A stretch of DNA of 38,621 nt from CAYRGS01 sp964423875. GTDB lineage: Bacteria > UBA8248 > JACPRG01 > G963555815. Numbering within the stretch: position 1 is the first letter of the stretch; every line of letters begins with the position of its first letter. The translations under genes were made by a program, and so were the position numbers. Shown here in pieces: positions 15,363-23,582 of the stretch. Below the pieces are notes generated by a model. The model worked only from the letters and a program-made list of their open reading frames with translations, had not been told where the DNA came from and did not search any database. The stretch is taken from positions 1-38,621 of the forward strand of contig CAYRGS010000021.1 of the NCBI GenBank assembly GCA_964423875.1. The letters are read 5' to 3'.

Positions 15363-16112
15363 TCAATGGACGCTTCGGCTTCCCCGGGGTGCGAAAGACT
15401 CATTGGCCCCGCTGTAAGAACCGCCCGGCGTCGGGCCGCCGCTCAGGGCGAAGACCTGGCCTCCCCAGGCCGCCGCACCCAGGGCATCGGGGCGAACTTT
15501 GTCCACCGGTCCTGGTCGGGGTCGTAGCCCTCGTTGTCCGCGAAGGTCCCCTCCACCGACTCTCCGCCGAAGACGAAAATCCGGCCGTCCAAGACCGCCG
15601 CGGCGATCCCGCTTCGCGGCGTCGTAAACCTCGTGGGCCGCCACGTCGCCCCGCTGATTCCTCCCCCCCACGGCGTGGAGCTTCCCGTCGATGACGGCGA
15701 CCCCAAGGGCCCCCCGGGCGGAGGGCATGGGCGCGCGTCTTTTCCAGGCGTCTGGTCGGGGGAGATATTCATAGAGGGTGTCGACCCCGGCCCAGAAGGG
15801 CCCGCGGCCGAACCCGCCGACGACAAAAAGCCGCTTTCCCGCGACAACCGCTCCCGGATGGTGAACGGGCTCCGGCAGGGGAGCGGCTGTTCGCCACCTC
15901 CGCTTCCGGGGATGATAGACCTCGACGAGACGCCCCGGTGAGTGAGGCCGCCGATCACAAAGATCTCCCCGCCTCGGACGGCGACGGCAACCTCTGTCCT
16001 CCGGGTGGGCGCGCGGACCTCGCGCTTCCATTTCCCCTGGGCCGGGAGCGTCGCCGGCGTCAGGAACCCGCAGGCGAGCACCCCCAGCGCAATCCATCTC
16101 TCCTTTGGACAC
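15363..16112 (-). pseudogene. Kelch-repeat protein, frameshifted
   Basis: Two overlapping minus-strand frames alternate in encoding one Kelch beta-propeller protein. One frame gives an export signal and the first blade (EIFVIGGLTHRG). The other gives VEVYHPRKRRWRTAAPLP, KRLFVVGGFG and KLHAVGGRN. The first frame then returns with RIFVFGGES and NEGYDPDQDRWTKFAPMPW, and the second finishes with QVFALSGGP. At least three to four frame changes are needed, including ones at short G-runs (near 16087 and 15935) and a probable deletion near 15620. The ribosome site AAAGGAG stands before the ATG near 16097. It lies 5' of, and on the same strand as, the TlpA-like gene. Real decay is likely, but homopolymer errors are possible. 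Confidence 0.75.
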
Positions 16113-16145
16113 TCCCTAATAGTGTATATTATTTTGTCGTTTAGC

Positions 16146-16226
16146 GTAGTGTCTCCAAAAGAAATTGACCCTTCACAAATTGCAGGTAGGGCGGGCATCT
16201 TGCCCGGCCGGAAGGCGAGACACTAC
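16146..16226. repeat. 81-bp MITE-like element with 10-bp terminal inverted repeats
   Basis: GTAGTGTCTC (16146-16155) and GAGACACTAC (16217-16226) are perfect inverted repeats. They enclose 61 bp that include a GC-rich hairpin, GGGCGGGCATCTTGCCCGGCC. The element lies between the divergent Kelch pseudogene and Kelch lipoprotein gene. It is too short to encode a transposase. A non-autonomous insertion element or a shared operator are both possible. Confidence 0.45.
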
Positions 16227-16331
16227 ACTGGAATGAAAAATCCAGGGCGCCTTCTCGAACGGTTTGAAGGCGCGCGGCAAAGAGGGATCACTGTGACCCG
16301 TGCCGATCGCGTCCACGAAGGCTCGCGCGAA

Positions 16332-17441
16332 ATGCCGTGCCGGGGGAAGACCTCAGGGCGGCGGCTCGTCGGGCGGGCGCTGCTGGTGATGGCTTTCGTC
16401 CTCTCGGGCTGCGGCGAGGAGGGAAGGTTCTCGAAGACCGGGGACCTCGGCGTCGCGCGGCACGGGCACTTGGCCCTCAGGCTGAAAGACGGTTCCGTCC
16501 TGGTCCTGGGGGGCCTGACGAAGACCCAGCCGCTGCCCTCGGGCGAGCGATTCATCCCGGCGAGAGGCAAATTTCATCCCGTTCCATCCCGTCTTCCGCG
16601 GCCTTCGGGCTGGGCCGGGGGCGCTTTGCTCGCCGACGGGCGGGCGCTCTACGCCGGCGGATGGTTGGACGCCGACACCGCCCTCTCCGCCGCCGCCTTG
16701 TTTTTGCCGGCCAAAAATGTCTTTGTCCGAACGCGCGGGCGGCTCGCCACGCCCCGCTATGACCACACCGCCACCCCCCTGGCCGATGGAAGTGTCCTCA
16801 TCGCTGGAGGGAACAATGGACGGACCGCCCTTTCCTTCACCGAGCGCTACCTTCCGGCGGAGGACCGCTTCGTCCCCGCCCGCCGGATGTTCTTCGCCCG
16901 GCAGCAGCACACGGCCACCCCGCTGGCCGACGGTCGGATCCTGATCGTCGGCGGAAACCCGAAGACCCGATACGGGGAGCTGTACGACCCCAAGGACGGC
17001 GTCTTCCGGCCGACGCGGGGGCGGATGACCCAGCCCCGCGGGCGTCACACCGCGACGCGCTTGGGCGACGGGCGGGTCCTGATTGCGGGGGGGTGGAATG
17101 AGAAGGCCCTCGGCTCGGCCGAGGTTTTCGACCCCGGGACCGGGGCGTTCGTCCCCGTGTCCGGTTCGATGGTGAAGCCCCGGCAGCAGCACGCGGCGGT
17201 TCGCCTTCCGGACGGGTCGGTCCTTTTGCTGGGAGGGCGTGGCGTGGATGAGACGCTCCGAAGCGTTGAGCGGTTCGATCCGCGGTCCGGTCGGTTCAGC
17301 GAATTTCTGGCCCGTCTGCGCCAAGCCCGGAGGCTTTTCACGGCGACGGTTCTGGAGGGCGGTCGGGTGCTGGCGATCGGCGGCGCAAGCGACACCGAGG
17401 TCCTTCGGACCGCCGAAATCTTCGCGTCGAAACGGCCTTAG
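16332..17441 (+). CDS. Kelch-repeat (beta-propeller) lipoprotein
   Basis: This protein of about 369 residues starts with a lipoprotein signal (MPCRGKTSGRRL, hydrophobic core, lipobox LSGC at about residues 24-27), so it is probably anchored in an outer or inner membrane. The rest is a run of about six Kelch/galactose-oxidase-type blades. Each has a recurring HTATPLADGSVLIAGG-like strand pair followed by a SAEVFDPGTGAF-like segment, as in RYDHTATPLADG, QQHTATPLADG and RGRHTATRLGDG. The open frame continues upstream to 15942, but that part is antisense to the Kelch pseudogene. A GTG at 16293 with AGAGGG upstream is an alternative start. Such propellers bind ligands or other proteins; no enzymatic motif is seen. 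Confidence 0.85.
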   Translation: MPCRGKTSGRRLVGRALLVMAFVLSGCGEEGRFSKTGDLGVARHGHLALRLKDGSVLVLGGLTKTQPLPSGERFIPARGKFHPVPSRLPRPSGWAGGALLADGRALYAGGWLDADTALSAAALFLPAKNVFVRTRGRLATPRYDHTATPLADGSVLIAGGNNGRTALSFTERYLPAEDRFVPARRMFFARQQHTATPLADGRILIVGGNPKTRYGELYDPKDGVFRPTRGRMTQPRGRHTATRLGDGRVLIAGGWNEKALGSAEVFDPGTGAFVPVSGSMVKPRQQHAAVRLPDGSVLLLGGRGVDETLRSVERFDPRSGRFSEFLARLRQARRLFTATVLEGGRVLAIGGASDTEVLRTAEIFASKRP

Positions 17442-17477
17442 CCCGCAAATCTCAAAAAATGGAGAGGAGGTGATCAC

Positions 17478-17738
17478 TTGGCAAAAACTACAGAAGTTCG
17501 GTTGTCATACGCTCAGGAAGATGCGATCTACGATATAGACGCGAAGCAACGCCTGCAGACAGCAGAGTTCGACAAACGCACCCTGAGCGTGCTGGTGAGA
17601 CGAGGGTTAATTGCTACGAAGGCACTGAAGAAGGGAGGCGAGAAGGTCAGCTTGACAGCAGCCGGGCGGAAGATATGGCGTACTCTGCCTTGGGAAGTTG
17701 GAACTCGCTGTCAAAAGCCTAGGCCCAGCACCGGGTAG
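17478..17738 (+). CDS. small winged-helix-like protein with TTG start
   Basis: This 86-residue frame begins at TTG 17478, directly after AGGAGGTGATCA, which matches nearly the whole anti-Shine-Dalgarno tail of 16S rRNA. Translation is therefore almost certain despite the weak start codon. The protein contains a helix (AEFDKRTLSVLVRRGLI) and then KVSLTAAGRKIWRTLPW, the pattern of the recognition helix and wing of small HTH proteins with an LTxAGR segment. Its codons are less GC-biased than its neighbours, which may point to horizontal origin. Function is unknown; a DNA-binding role is a guess from the fold. Confidence 0.7.
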   Translation: MAKTTEVRLSYAQEDAIYDIDAKQRLQTAEFDKRTLSVLVRRGLIATKALKKGGEKVSLTAAGRKIWRTLPWEVGTRCQKPRPSTG

Positions 17739-17826
17739 GGGGTGAGGGTTATGGGGCTCTCGGTAAGAGGAGATGCCGGCCTTCTTTCATCCTGACAACC
17801 CGATTTCGATCAGCCGCTTGCCGGAA

Positions 17827-17922
17827 GTGTAGCGTGGAGGCTTCAGCCTCCCCCAAAACGCGGCGCAACATCAAAAACCGGCGGAGGCTAGGGGTCAACC
17901 GACCCGCGCCTTCGCGCTACAC
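17827..17922. repeat. 96-bp palindromic element with 8-bp terminal inverted repeats
   Basis: GTGTAGCG (17827-17834) and CGCTACAC (17915-17922) bound the element. Inside the left half is a perfect hairpin, GGAGGC-TTCA-GCCTCC. The right half carries GGAGGCTA and GGGTCAACCGACCC, another small palindrome. The flanking interval 17739-18038 holds no gene. This looks like a dispersed REP/MITE-type element. Confidence 0.5.
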
Positions 17923-18038
17923 CGTATAGAGAGGTTTCTCATCACTAGGGCAGCGTGCGGCGCCGAAACATAAGGGTTGTGAGAAATGTGGGTTGGGAAA
18001 CCGGATCGCCCGGAGGGTGTTTTCTGAGGCCCGCACAA

Positions 18039-18980
18039 TCAAATCCCCGCGAGCACCCGGAGGTGGGCCTCGACGGAGCGGGAGAGTCCTTCCAGGTCGT
18101 AGCCGCCTTCCAGAAGGGACACGACCCGTCCCTTCGCGGATTTCCCGGCGATCTCCATGACGATGCGCGTCAGTTCGGCAAAACCCGCCTCGGTCAGCCG
18201 GAGTCCCGCCAGCGGGTCCCGCTTGTGGCCGTCGAAGCCGGCTGAGATGAGGACGAACTCGGGCTGAAATTTCTCGGCGGCGGGGATGAGCTTCTCCCGG
18301 AACGCCCGGATGACCTCCTCGTCCCCCGCCCCGGCGGGCAGGGGCGCGTTGACGGTGAAACCCTTCCCCGGCCCCTCTCCCGTCTCCCCCTCGGACCCCG
18401 TGCCCGGATAGTAGGGGTATTGGTGAGTGCTGAAGTAGAGGACGGACGGATCGGCGTAGAAGATGTCCTGCGTCCCGTTGCCGTGGTGGACGTCCCAATC
18501 GACAATCAGGATCCGTTTCAGGCCATATTTCTCCTGGACGTACCGGGCGGTGACGGCAACGTTGTTGAACAGGCAGAAGCCCATCGCCCGCGCGGCCGAG
18601 GCGTGATGCCCCGGTGGCCGGACGGCGGCGAAGGCATTTTTGGCCTTTCCCTCCATTACCGCGTCCATGGCGGCCAGCGCCCCGCCCACGGCGAGCTTGG
18701 CCACATGGAAGCTCTCTTTGGAGACCCGGGTATCGGCGTCCAGGGCCGCGGGGGCCTCGCTCGCGGCCTTCTCGATGAGGCGCACATATTCGGGGGGATG
18801 GACGCGGGTGATCCAGGCCTCATCGGCGGGCCCGGGCTCGATCCGCAGGAGATCGTTCAAGAGGCCGGCCCCCTCCAGGTGGGTCATGATCGCCCGGATG
18901 CGGTCGGGCCGCTCGGGGTGCGTCGGTCCGGCGTCGTGGAGGACGGTGTCCGGGTGATAGACGAAGGCCGTCTTTTCCAT
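18039..18980 (-). CDS. histone deacetylase-family zinc amidohydrolase
   Basis: This 313-residue protein belongs to the arginase/deacetylase superfamily (bacterial HDAC-like, AcuC/acetylpolyamine amidohydrolase type). The active site is complete: RPPGHHA (His125-His126 charge relay), DWDVHHGNG (Asp163 and His165 zinc ligands), SAGFDGHKRDPLAG (Asp250 zinc ligand) and LLEGGYD (Tyr294). The opening HPDTVLHDAGPTHPERPDR is also typical. The ATG at 18980 is used because the upstream open frame to 19130 overlaps the leader of the divergent UbiD gene and looks unrelated. It probably deacetylates small acetylated amines or lysines in the cytoplasm; specificity cannot be read here. Confidence 0.93.
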   Translation of the reverse strand: MEKTAFVYHPDTVLHDAGPTHPERPDRIRAIMTHLEGAGLLNDLLRIEPGPADEAWITRVHPPEYVRLIEKAASEAPAALDADTRVSKESFHVAKLAVGGALAAMDAVMEGKAKNAFAAVRPPGHHASAARAMGFCLFNNVAVTARYVQEKYGLKRILIVDWDVHHGNGTQDIFYADPSVLYFSTHQYPYYPGTGSEGETGEGPGKGFTVNAPLPAGAGDEEVIRAFREKLIPAAEKFQPEFVLISAGFDGHKRDPLAGLRLTEAGFAELTRIVMEIAGKSAKGRVVSLLEGGYDLEGLSRSVEAHLRVLAGI

Positions 18981-19266
18981 TTTTTCTTCATCCCCCTTTG
19001 ACGCGCCCGCGCCGGCCTGAATGGACGACACGGCGGGCATCGAAAGCAAGCAGCCGAGAATCACCCACCCCCGGCATTTTCTGCTACAGGACGTAACGCT
19101 CGGCCCCATTTTTCGTCTTCGCGCGCCCATCGCCGAATCTTACCGCGTCGAATCTCCGCCTTTCAAACCTTGTCCCGATCGAACCCGAAGGAAGTGGGCT
19201 CCGCTTCCGACATGTTATGATTTCATTCACCTTCACCGAATGTTTCACCCGACAGCGGAGGCAGGA

Positions 19267-20892
19267 ATGAGTCGAGCGGTCAAGTCTACAGGGTATTATC
19301 GGGACCTGCGGGAGTACATCTCCGCATTGGAGGAGAACGACCTTCTTTATCGCATCACGGCACCCGTCAACAAGGACACGGAGCTCATGCCGCTCGTCCG
19401 CTGGCAGTTTCGGGGGCTGCCCGAAGAGCGGCGAAAGGCGTTCCTCTTCGAGAACGTAACGGACGCCCGCGGGCGGAGGTTCAAGACCCCCGTGGCCGTG
19501 GCGGTGACGGCCGTCTCGCGCGGGATGTACGCCCTCGGGATGGGGTGCAAGGAGGAGGAGACCGCCGAGCGCTGGGTGCGGGCCCGGCATCATCCCATCT
19601 CCCCCGAGACGGTCTCCGACGGCCCAGCCCAGGAGGAGGTTCACCTCGCAGCAGACTTCGGGCGAGAGCACAACGGACTGGATGAGTTTCCGATCCCCAT
19701 CTCCACGCCCGGCCTCGACCCGGCCCCCTTCCTGACGGCCGCCTGCTGGATTTCCCAAGACCCCGAGACAGGTATCCGCAACATGGGTACCTACCGGGCC
19801 CATCTCAAGGCGCCGGACAAGACGGGCCTTTTGCCTTACGAGCAGTCTGACCTCATTCTCCTCCTCCGTCGAGCAAGGAAGCTTGGGATGAAGACCCTGC
19901 CCGTGGCGGCTGTGCTTGGCTGTGCGCCCAACATCTGCATGGCCAGCGCCGCCAAGCTTCCCCTGGAGGCAGACGAGCTCGCCGTGGCAGGAGGAATTTC
20001 GGGGGAGCCGATTCAGCTGGTGAAGTGCAAGACAGTGGACCTGGAAGTTCCCGCGGCGGCGGAGATTGTCATCGAGGGGAAAATCCCCACCGATTATCTG
20101 GAGCCGGAGGCCCCCTTCGGCGAATACACTGGATTCTATGGCCTGCGAGGATTGGCGCCGGTCGTCCACATTACGGCCATTACCCACCGGCGGGACCCGA
20201 TCACCCAGGTCTTCATCAGCCAGATGCCGCCCAGTGAGTCGAGCAAGCTGAGGCAGATCGCGTATGAGTCCAACTACTACAAGTTTCTTCGTTACGATTG
20301 CCATAACGTCGCTGTGAAACAGGTGTCCTTCCACGAGATGGGGGGTTCCCACCAGTTCATCACCATCCGGGTGGACAAGGAGAATCCGGCCCAGGCCTGG
20401 CAGGCCCTGTACGCTGCCGCGTCTTACTCCCCGACTTATGGAAAGATCATCGTGGCCGTGGACGACGACATCGACCCGGCGGACGCGGAATCGATCCTGT
20501 GGGCCATGAGCTTCCGGCTCATCCCGGAACGGGACATTCGCTTCGTCTCGGGCAAAGGGAGCAACCTGGACCCGGCCAGCGCCCCCCCCGGCGCTTCGGA
20601 GGCGGAGAAGTTCTACCCGGGCGTCACCGGGCTTTCGGCCGTCCTAATCGACGCCACGCGCAAGCACCCGTATCCGCCCGTCTCACTGCCGAAACGGGAA
20701 TACATGGAGCGCGCCCGGGCGATCTGGGAGAAATGCGGCCTTCCCCCACTGACGCCGCGGGTGCCCTGGTTCGGCTATCCCCTGGGGGACTGGTCGGAGG
20801 TGTACGATGAAGACGGACTCCGGGCGGTCGAGGGGAATTACTACGAGACGGGTCGGCGGTTGGCGGATGAGGGAATCGAGACTGAAATATAG
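19267..20892 (+). CDS. UbiD-family decarboxylase (prenylated-FMN dependent), second copy
   Basis: This 541-residue protein is a full-length UbiD-type decarboxylase, longer than the one at 7588. Key elements are NMGTYR (Arg177) in the cofactor pocket and EAPFGE (Glu281, Glu286), the conserved Glu pair. AGGISGEPIQLVKCKTVDLE and MPPSESSKLRQ are additional family segments. ATG at 19267 is supported by GGAGG 7 bases upstream; the open frame reaches back to 19021 but lacks family homology there. The C-terminal tail with WFGYPLGDWSE may be a specificity or assembly region. It is divergent from the HDAC-like gene and 25 bases from the downstream transglutaminase-like gene. Substrate is probably an aromatic or unsaturated carboxylic acid. 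Confidence 0.93.
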   Translation: MSRAVKSTGYYRDLREYISALEENDLLYRITAPVNKDTELMPLVRWQFRGLPEERRKAFLFENVTDARGRRFKTPVAVAVTAVSRGMYALGMGCKEEETAERWVRARHHPISPETVSDGPAQEEVHLAADFGREHNGLDEFPIPISTPGLDPAPFLTAACWISQDPETGIRNMGTYRAHLKAPDKTGLLPYEQSDLILLLRRARKLGMKTLPVAAVLGCAPNICMASAAKLPLEADELAVAGGISGEPIQLVKCKTVDLEVPAAAEIVIEGKIPTDYLEPEAPFGEYTGFYGLRGLAPVVHITAITHRRDPITQVFISQMPPSESSKLRQIAYESNYYKFLRYDCHNVAVKQVSFHEMGGSHQFITIRVDKENPAQAWQALYAAASYSPTYGKIIVAVDDDIDPADAESILWAMSFRLIPERDIRFVSGKGSNLDPASAPPGASEAEKFYPGVTGLSAVLIDATRKHPYPPVSLPKREYMERARAIWEKCGLPPLTPRVPWFGYPLGDWSEVYDEDGLRAVEGNYYETGRRLADEGIETEI

Positions 20893-20917
20893 ACCCGGCC
20901 AGGGAGGCCCGGCCAGA

Positions 20918-21970
20918 TTGAAACAGAAGATTTTTTGCTCTCTTGTATTGGTCCTGATGGTGATCGGCTTTTTATTGTTCGGCGTAGACCCTTTTCGGGC
21001 ATTTCATTATGTCCACAGCGGACACTTTAATTCGGCCAGAGAATTCGTTACGTTCCGAAAGGACCTTTGGGCGGGGACCTTTTACGATTGGGTCAGGGGA
21101 ATTTATCCTGTCCGAAGCACCTCGAACGTCCGGACTGATTCCATCGATCCGGATCATCCCTTGGCACGAAAGTTCCGGAGCCAACATTTAGAGAAAGTGG
21201 TCAACGCGGCATCGTCCCATTTTGAAAAGATTGTGACGTTGCGGGAATGGGCTCACAGGAAAACCTGGCCCCTCGTGTCCTCAGACATCTCCCTCGCCGG
21301 AGGAACGAAGGATGCCTTTTCCCTCATGCGAGACATCCAACAGAAGAAGACGATGGCTTGCGGGGAGTCGGCCGCGCTGTTTGTGCAAGCTGCGGGCGTG
21401 ATGGGGATTGCCGCGCGGGAAGTGATCTCCAGCGGGCACATCATGGCGGAAGCTTGGTCCCAGGATTACAAGAGATGGATCGTGATGGATCCGTTTTTCA
21501 ACGTCCACTACACCCAAGGGAAAATCCCGCTCAGTTTTGCCGAGCTTTACCAGATCTACTATGAAAGGAACAGGAGCGATCCGGAGTATTTCTACCGGAT
21601 CGTCTCGGCGATTCGACCCACGGGCAGTCCTGCAGAGATTTTGTCTAGATACGTTTTCACCATCAAACTGATGTTTGAGGCCCAAGGCGTCCAACAAGTG
21701 GGGCAGCCCCTCGCAGACCCTATCTCATCGAAAGAATTCAAACTGAAAATCTACGAAATCTTCCGGGACATGACGCCCGCAGCCTTCGCCGATTTCGGAA
21801 TCTCATTGAGAAGCGATTATTTAATATACCAGTATCCCATCTGGCATCCCCGCAACTGGACACACCAGTGGAACGTTCTCTATTGGACCAAAAGCGTCCG
21901 GTCAAGCCCTGACAACGTCTATCAATTCAGCGGGGATCTCAGGGATTTCTATGGAACAGATATGCCTTGA
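20918..21970 (+). CDS. membrane-anchored transglutaminase-like protein
   Basis: This 350-residue protein has an N-terminal membrane anchor (residues 5-23, FCSLVLVLMVIGFLLFGV) and a transglutaminase-like papain-fold core. The catalytic triad is visible as MACGESAALF (Cys148), SSGHIMAEAW (His174) and WIVMDPFF (Asp191). The rest should lie outside the cytoplasm. The TTG at 20918 is preferred because GGGAGG precedes it and it lies just after the UbiD stop; an ATG at 20867 would overlap UbiD. Base composition is noticeably less GC-rich than in its neighbours, so recent acquisition is possible. Such domains act as proteases, amidases or cross-linking enzymes; the substrate is unknown. Confidence 0.8.
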   Translation: MKQKIFCSLVLVLMVIGFLLFGVDPFRAFHYVHSGHFNSAREFVTFRKDLWAGTFYDWVRGIYPVRSTSNVRTDSIDPDHPLARKFRSQHLEKVVNAASSHFEKIVTLREWAHRKTWPLVSSDISLAGGTKDAFSLMRDIQQKKTMACGESAALFVQAAGVMGIAAREVISSGHIMAEAWSQDYKRWIVMDPFFNVHYTQGKIPLSFAELYQIYYERNRSDPEYFYRIVSAIRPTGSPAEILSRYVFTIKLMFEAQGVQQVGQPLADPISSKEFKLKIYEIFRDMTPAAFADFGISLRSDYLIYQYPIWHPRNWTHQWNVLYWTKSVRSSPDNVYQFSGDLRDFYGTDMP

Positions 21971-22050
21971 TATAGACAGCTGGGTACGCTACCTGCAGGA
22001 AGGTATGGACCGCGTTACCCTAAAACCTTCAGTGCACGGAGGTAAGGATT

Positions 22051-22644
22051 ATGGCCTGGATAGGAACCATCACTGAATCGGAAGCTACCGGAGAGGTCAA
22101 GAACATTTATGACAAGGCTCGCACGCGGCGAAATTGCGTGGGGAATATTGTCAAGGTCCACAGCCTCAAGCCGGAGCTCATGCGGGCCTACCAGGCGTTT
22201 TCCCACGCCGTCACGTTTGGAGGTTCGAGCCTGGGCCGGGAGCGGGAGGAGATGGTAGCCGTCCTGGTCTCCGCCCTGCTTAAGTGCCGATACTGAACGA
22301 TCTCTCACGGAGAGTTTCTCTGTGAAGTGGGCGACGGCGCGGCGAAGAAGCTGATGTTCGAGTTGAAGGAGGATTGGAGAAGCGCCGGCGTGGACGACAA
22401 AGACATGGCCATGCTGGGGTATGCGGAGATGATCACCCTCAACCCCGCCTCCATCGTGGAAACCGACGTCGAGGACTTGCGCGCGCACGGCTGGACGGAC
22501 ATTGAAATCCTGGAAATCGCGTGTCTGGCGAGCTACCGGAATTACATCGCCCGGGTGGCCAACGCCCTGGGGGTGGAAGCGGAGGGGCACCACTTTGCCG
22601 ACGACCTCGCGACGCGCGAAAGGTTGGCGGAGGGGATGAAGTAA
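22051..22644 (+). CDS. AhpD/carboxymuconolactone decarboxylase-family peroxidase, predicted selenoprotein (CxxU, in-frame UGA at codon 82)
   Basis: The frame is 197 residues if the UGA at 22294-22296 is read as selenocysteine. Residues around it read VSALLKCRY, UGA, TISHGEFL, the CxxC-x3-H core of AhpD-like proteins with Sec in place of the second Cys. Glu67, Cys79, Sec82 and His86 have exactly the spacing of Glu118, Cys130, Cys133 and His137 of mycobacterial AhpD, where Cys133 is the reactive thiol. After the UGA the family pattern continues (MLGYAEMITLNPASIVETDVEDLRAHG-like region, then YRNYIARVANALGVE). A hairpin stands 8 nt after the UGA. The start has GGAGG 8 bases upstream. It would reduce peroxides using thiols. 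A nonsense mutation is the alternative. Confidence 0.82.
22294..22325 (+). promoter_or_regulatory. candidate bacterial SECIS element of the AhpD-like gene
   Basis: After the UGA (22294-22296) come 8 nt and then TCACGGAG-AGTTT-CTCTGTGA (22305-22325). This is an 8-bp stem with one G-U pair and a 5-nt loop whose second base is G. The apical loop begins 16 nt after the UGA. This fits the position and loop rule of bacterial SECIS elements, at the short end of the usual spacing. Confidence 0.62.
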
Positions 22645-22689
22645 CCCCGGACGCGGCGGCGGAGGGACTTCTTTCGAAGGGTGGACGCG

Positions 22690-23115
22690 ATGGACGGAGA
22701 TTTGATCTCACTCAAAAAGACCTTGACCCCGCCGGAGATGGAGATCTTCGGGAGCGAATTCGACAAGGTGAAGAAATCCACGGGCATCGCGTATCGGCTC
22801 TGGTTTTTCCTCTCGGGTTTGGCCGTTCACAAGTTCTACCTCGGGAAAGTCAAACAGGGGATTTTCTACCTCATCGTCCCGTGGCTGGCCGTTCTGGTCT
22901 TCATCTTGGGCGCCGTGGACGCGGCCGGGGGGCGGGACGCCCAAGGACCCGTCGAGTGGTCGGCCTTCGGAAGCCCGACCGTCGTGATCGCCCTGTTGGG
23001 GCTCCTCGCGTATGCGGTTTGGTGGTTCGTGGACCTGTTCACGTTGCACCGGCAGGTGGCGAGGGGGAATGAAGAGATTGAAAGGGGGATTATCCAACAG
23101 GTGAGAATGCGATGA
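22690..23115 (+). CDS. TM2-domain membrane protein
   Basis: This 141-residue protein contains a TM2 domain: a helix-turn-helix membrane hairpin opened by YRLWFFLSGLAVHKFYLGKVKQG, where the HKFYLGK stretch is the family signature. A second membrane segment near IVPWLAVLVFILG and a third near VVIALLGLLAYAVWW follow, with FVDLFTLHRQV after it. The N-terminal 35 residues are soluble and charged. ATG at 22690 has AAGGGTGG just upstream; a GTG at 22681 is the alternative. The gene follows the AhpD-like gene by 45 bases. The function of TM2 proteins in bacteria is poorly defined. Confidence 0.8.
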   Translation: MDGDLISLKKTLTPPEMEIFGSEFDKVKKSTGIAYRLWFFLSGLAVHKFYLGKVKQGIFYLIVPWLAVLVFILGAVDAAGGRDAQGPVEWSAFGSPTVVIALLGLLAYAVWWFVDLFTLHRQVARGNEEIERGIIQQVRMR

Positions 23116-23201
23116 GGTTCCGGTGGACGCGCCCCGGAGGCCGGGAAGGAGACGCGCTGATGGGGACGGCGAGGATTCCCTTGACGCGCCGCATCCGCTG
23201 A

Positions 23202-23582
23202 ATGCTGATCGACCCGATTGAAAGCGTTGAAGGGGCGGAGTCGATCATCGCGGACGCGGTCCTTGCGTTTACCGCGTTTGGAGCCCTTCAGCTCATGGTC
23301 GGGATCTTTATCGTGATCCAGACCGGCGCAATCACCGTCTTGGCCATCGGCGCGTTGATCCCCTGCGCCGCTTACCTTTTGAAACAGACAAACAGTCGGG
23401 TCTTGGCCGGAGTCCTCTGGATGTACATGGGAATCGAGTTGATTGTGCGCGCGTGGATCGTTGACCTCCCCAACCCCGCCGCCCGGATATTGGGGCTGCT
23501 CCTTCCCGCCGTTATGACGCTGATCGGCTACGGGACGGTCCGGGCGGCGCTGCGGTTTCACGCGTTGAGGCGGAAGGGTTGA
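23202..23582 (+). CDS. hypothetical membrane protein, four predicted helices
   Basis: This 126-residue protein is hydrophobic, with likely membrane segments near residues 18-40, 42-62, 66-88 and 95-115 and a short basic tail (RFHALRRKG). No family motif is recognised. The ATG at 23202 lacks a clear ribosome site, so the start is uncertain and translation might be coupled to an upstream gene. It lies on the same strand as the TM2 gene, 86 bases away. No enzymatic residues stand out. Confidence 0.6.
   Translation: MLIDPIESVEGAESIIADAVLAFTAFGALQLMVGIFIVIQTGAITVLAIGALIPCAAYLLKQTNSRVLAGVLWMYMGIELIVRAWIVDLPNPAARILGLLLPAVMTLIGYGTVRAALRFHALRRKG

Noticed and set aside
16293..16331. GTG start for the Kelch lipoprotein
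   Set aside because: AGAGGG precedes it, but it would add a 13-residue charged extension to an already complete lipoprotein signal. It is kept only as an alternative.
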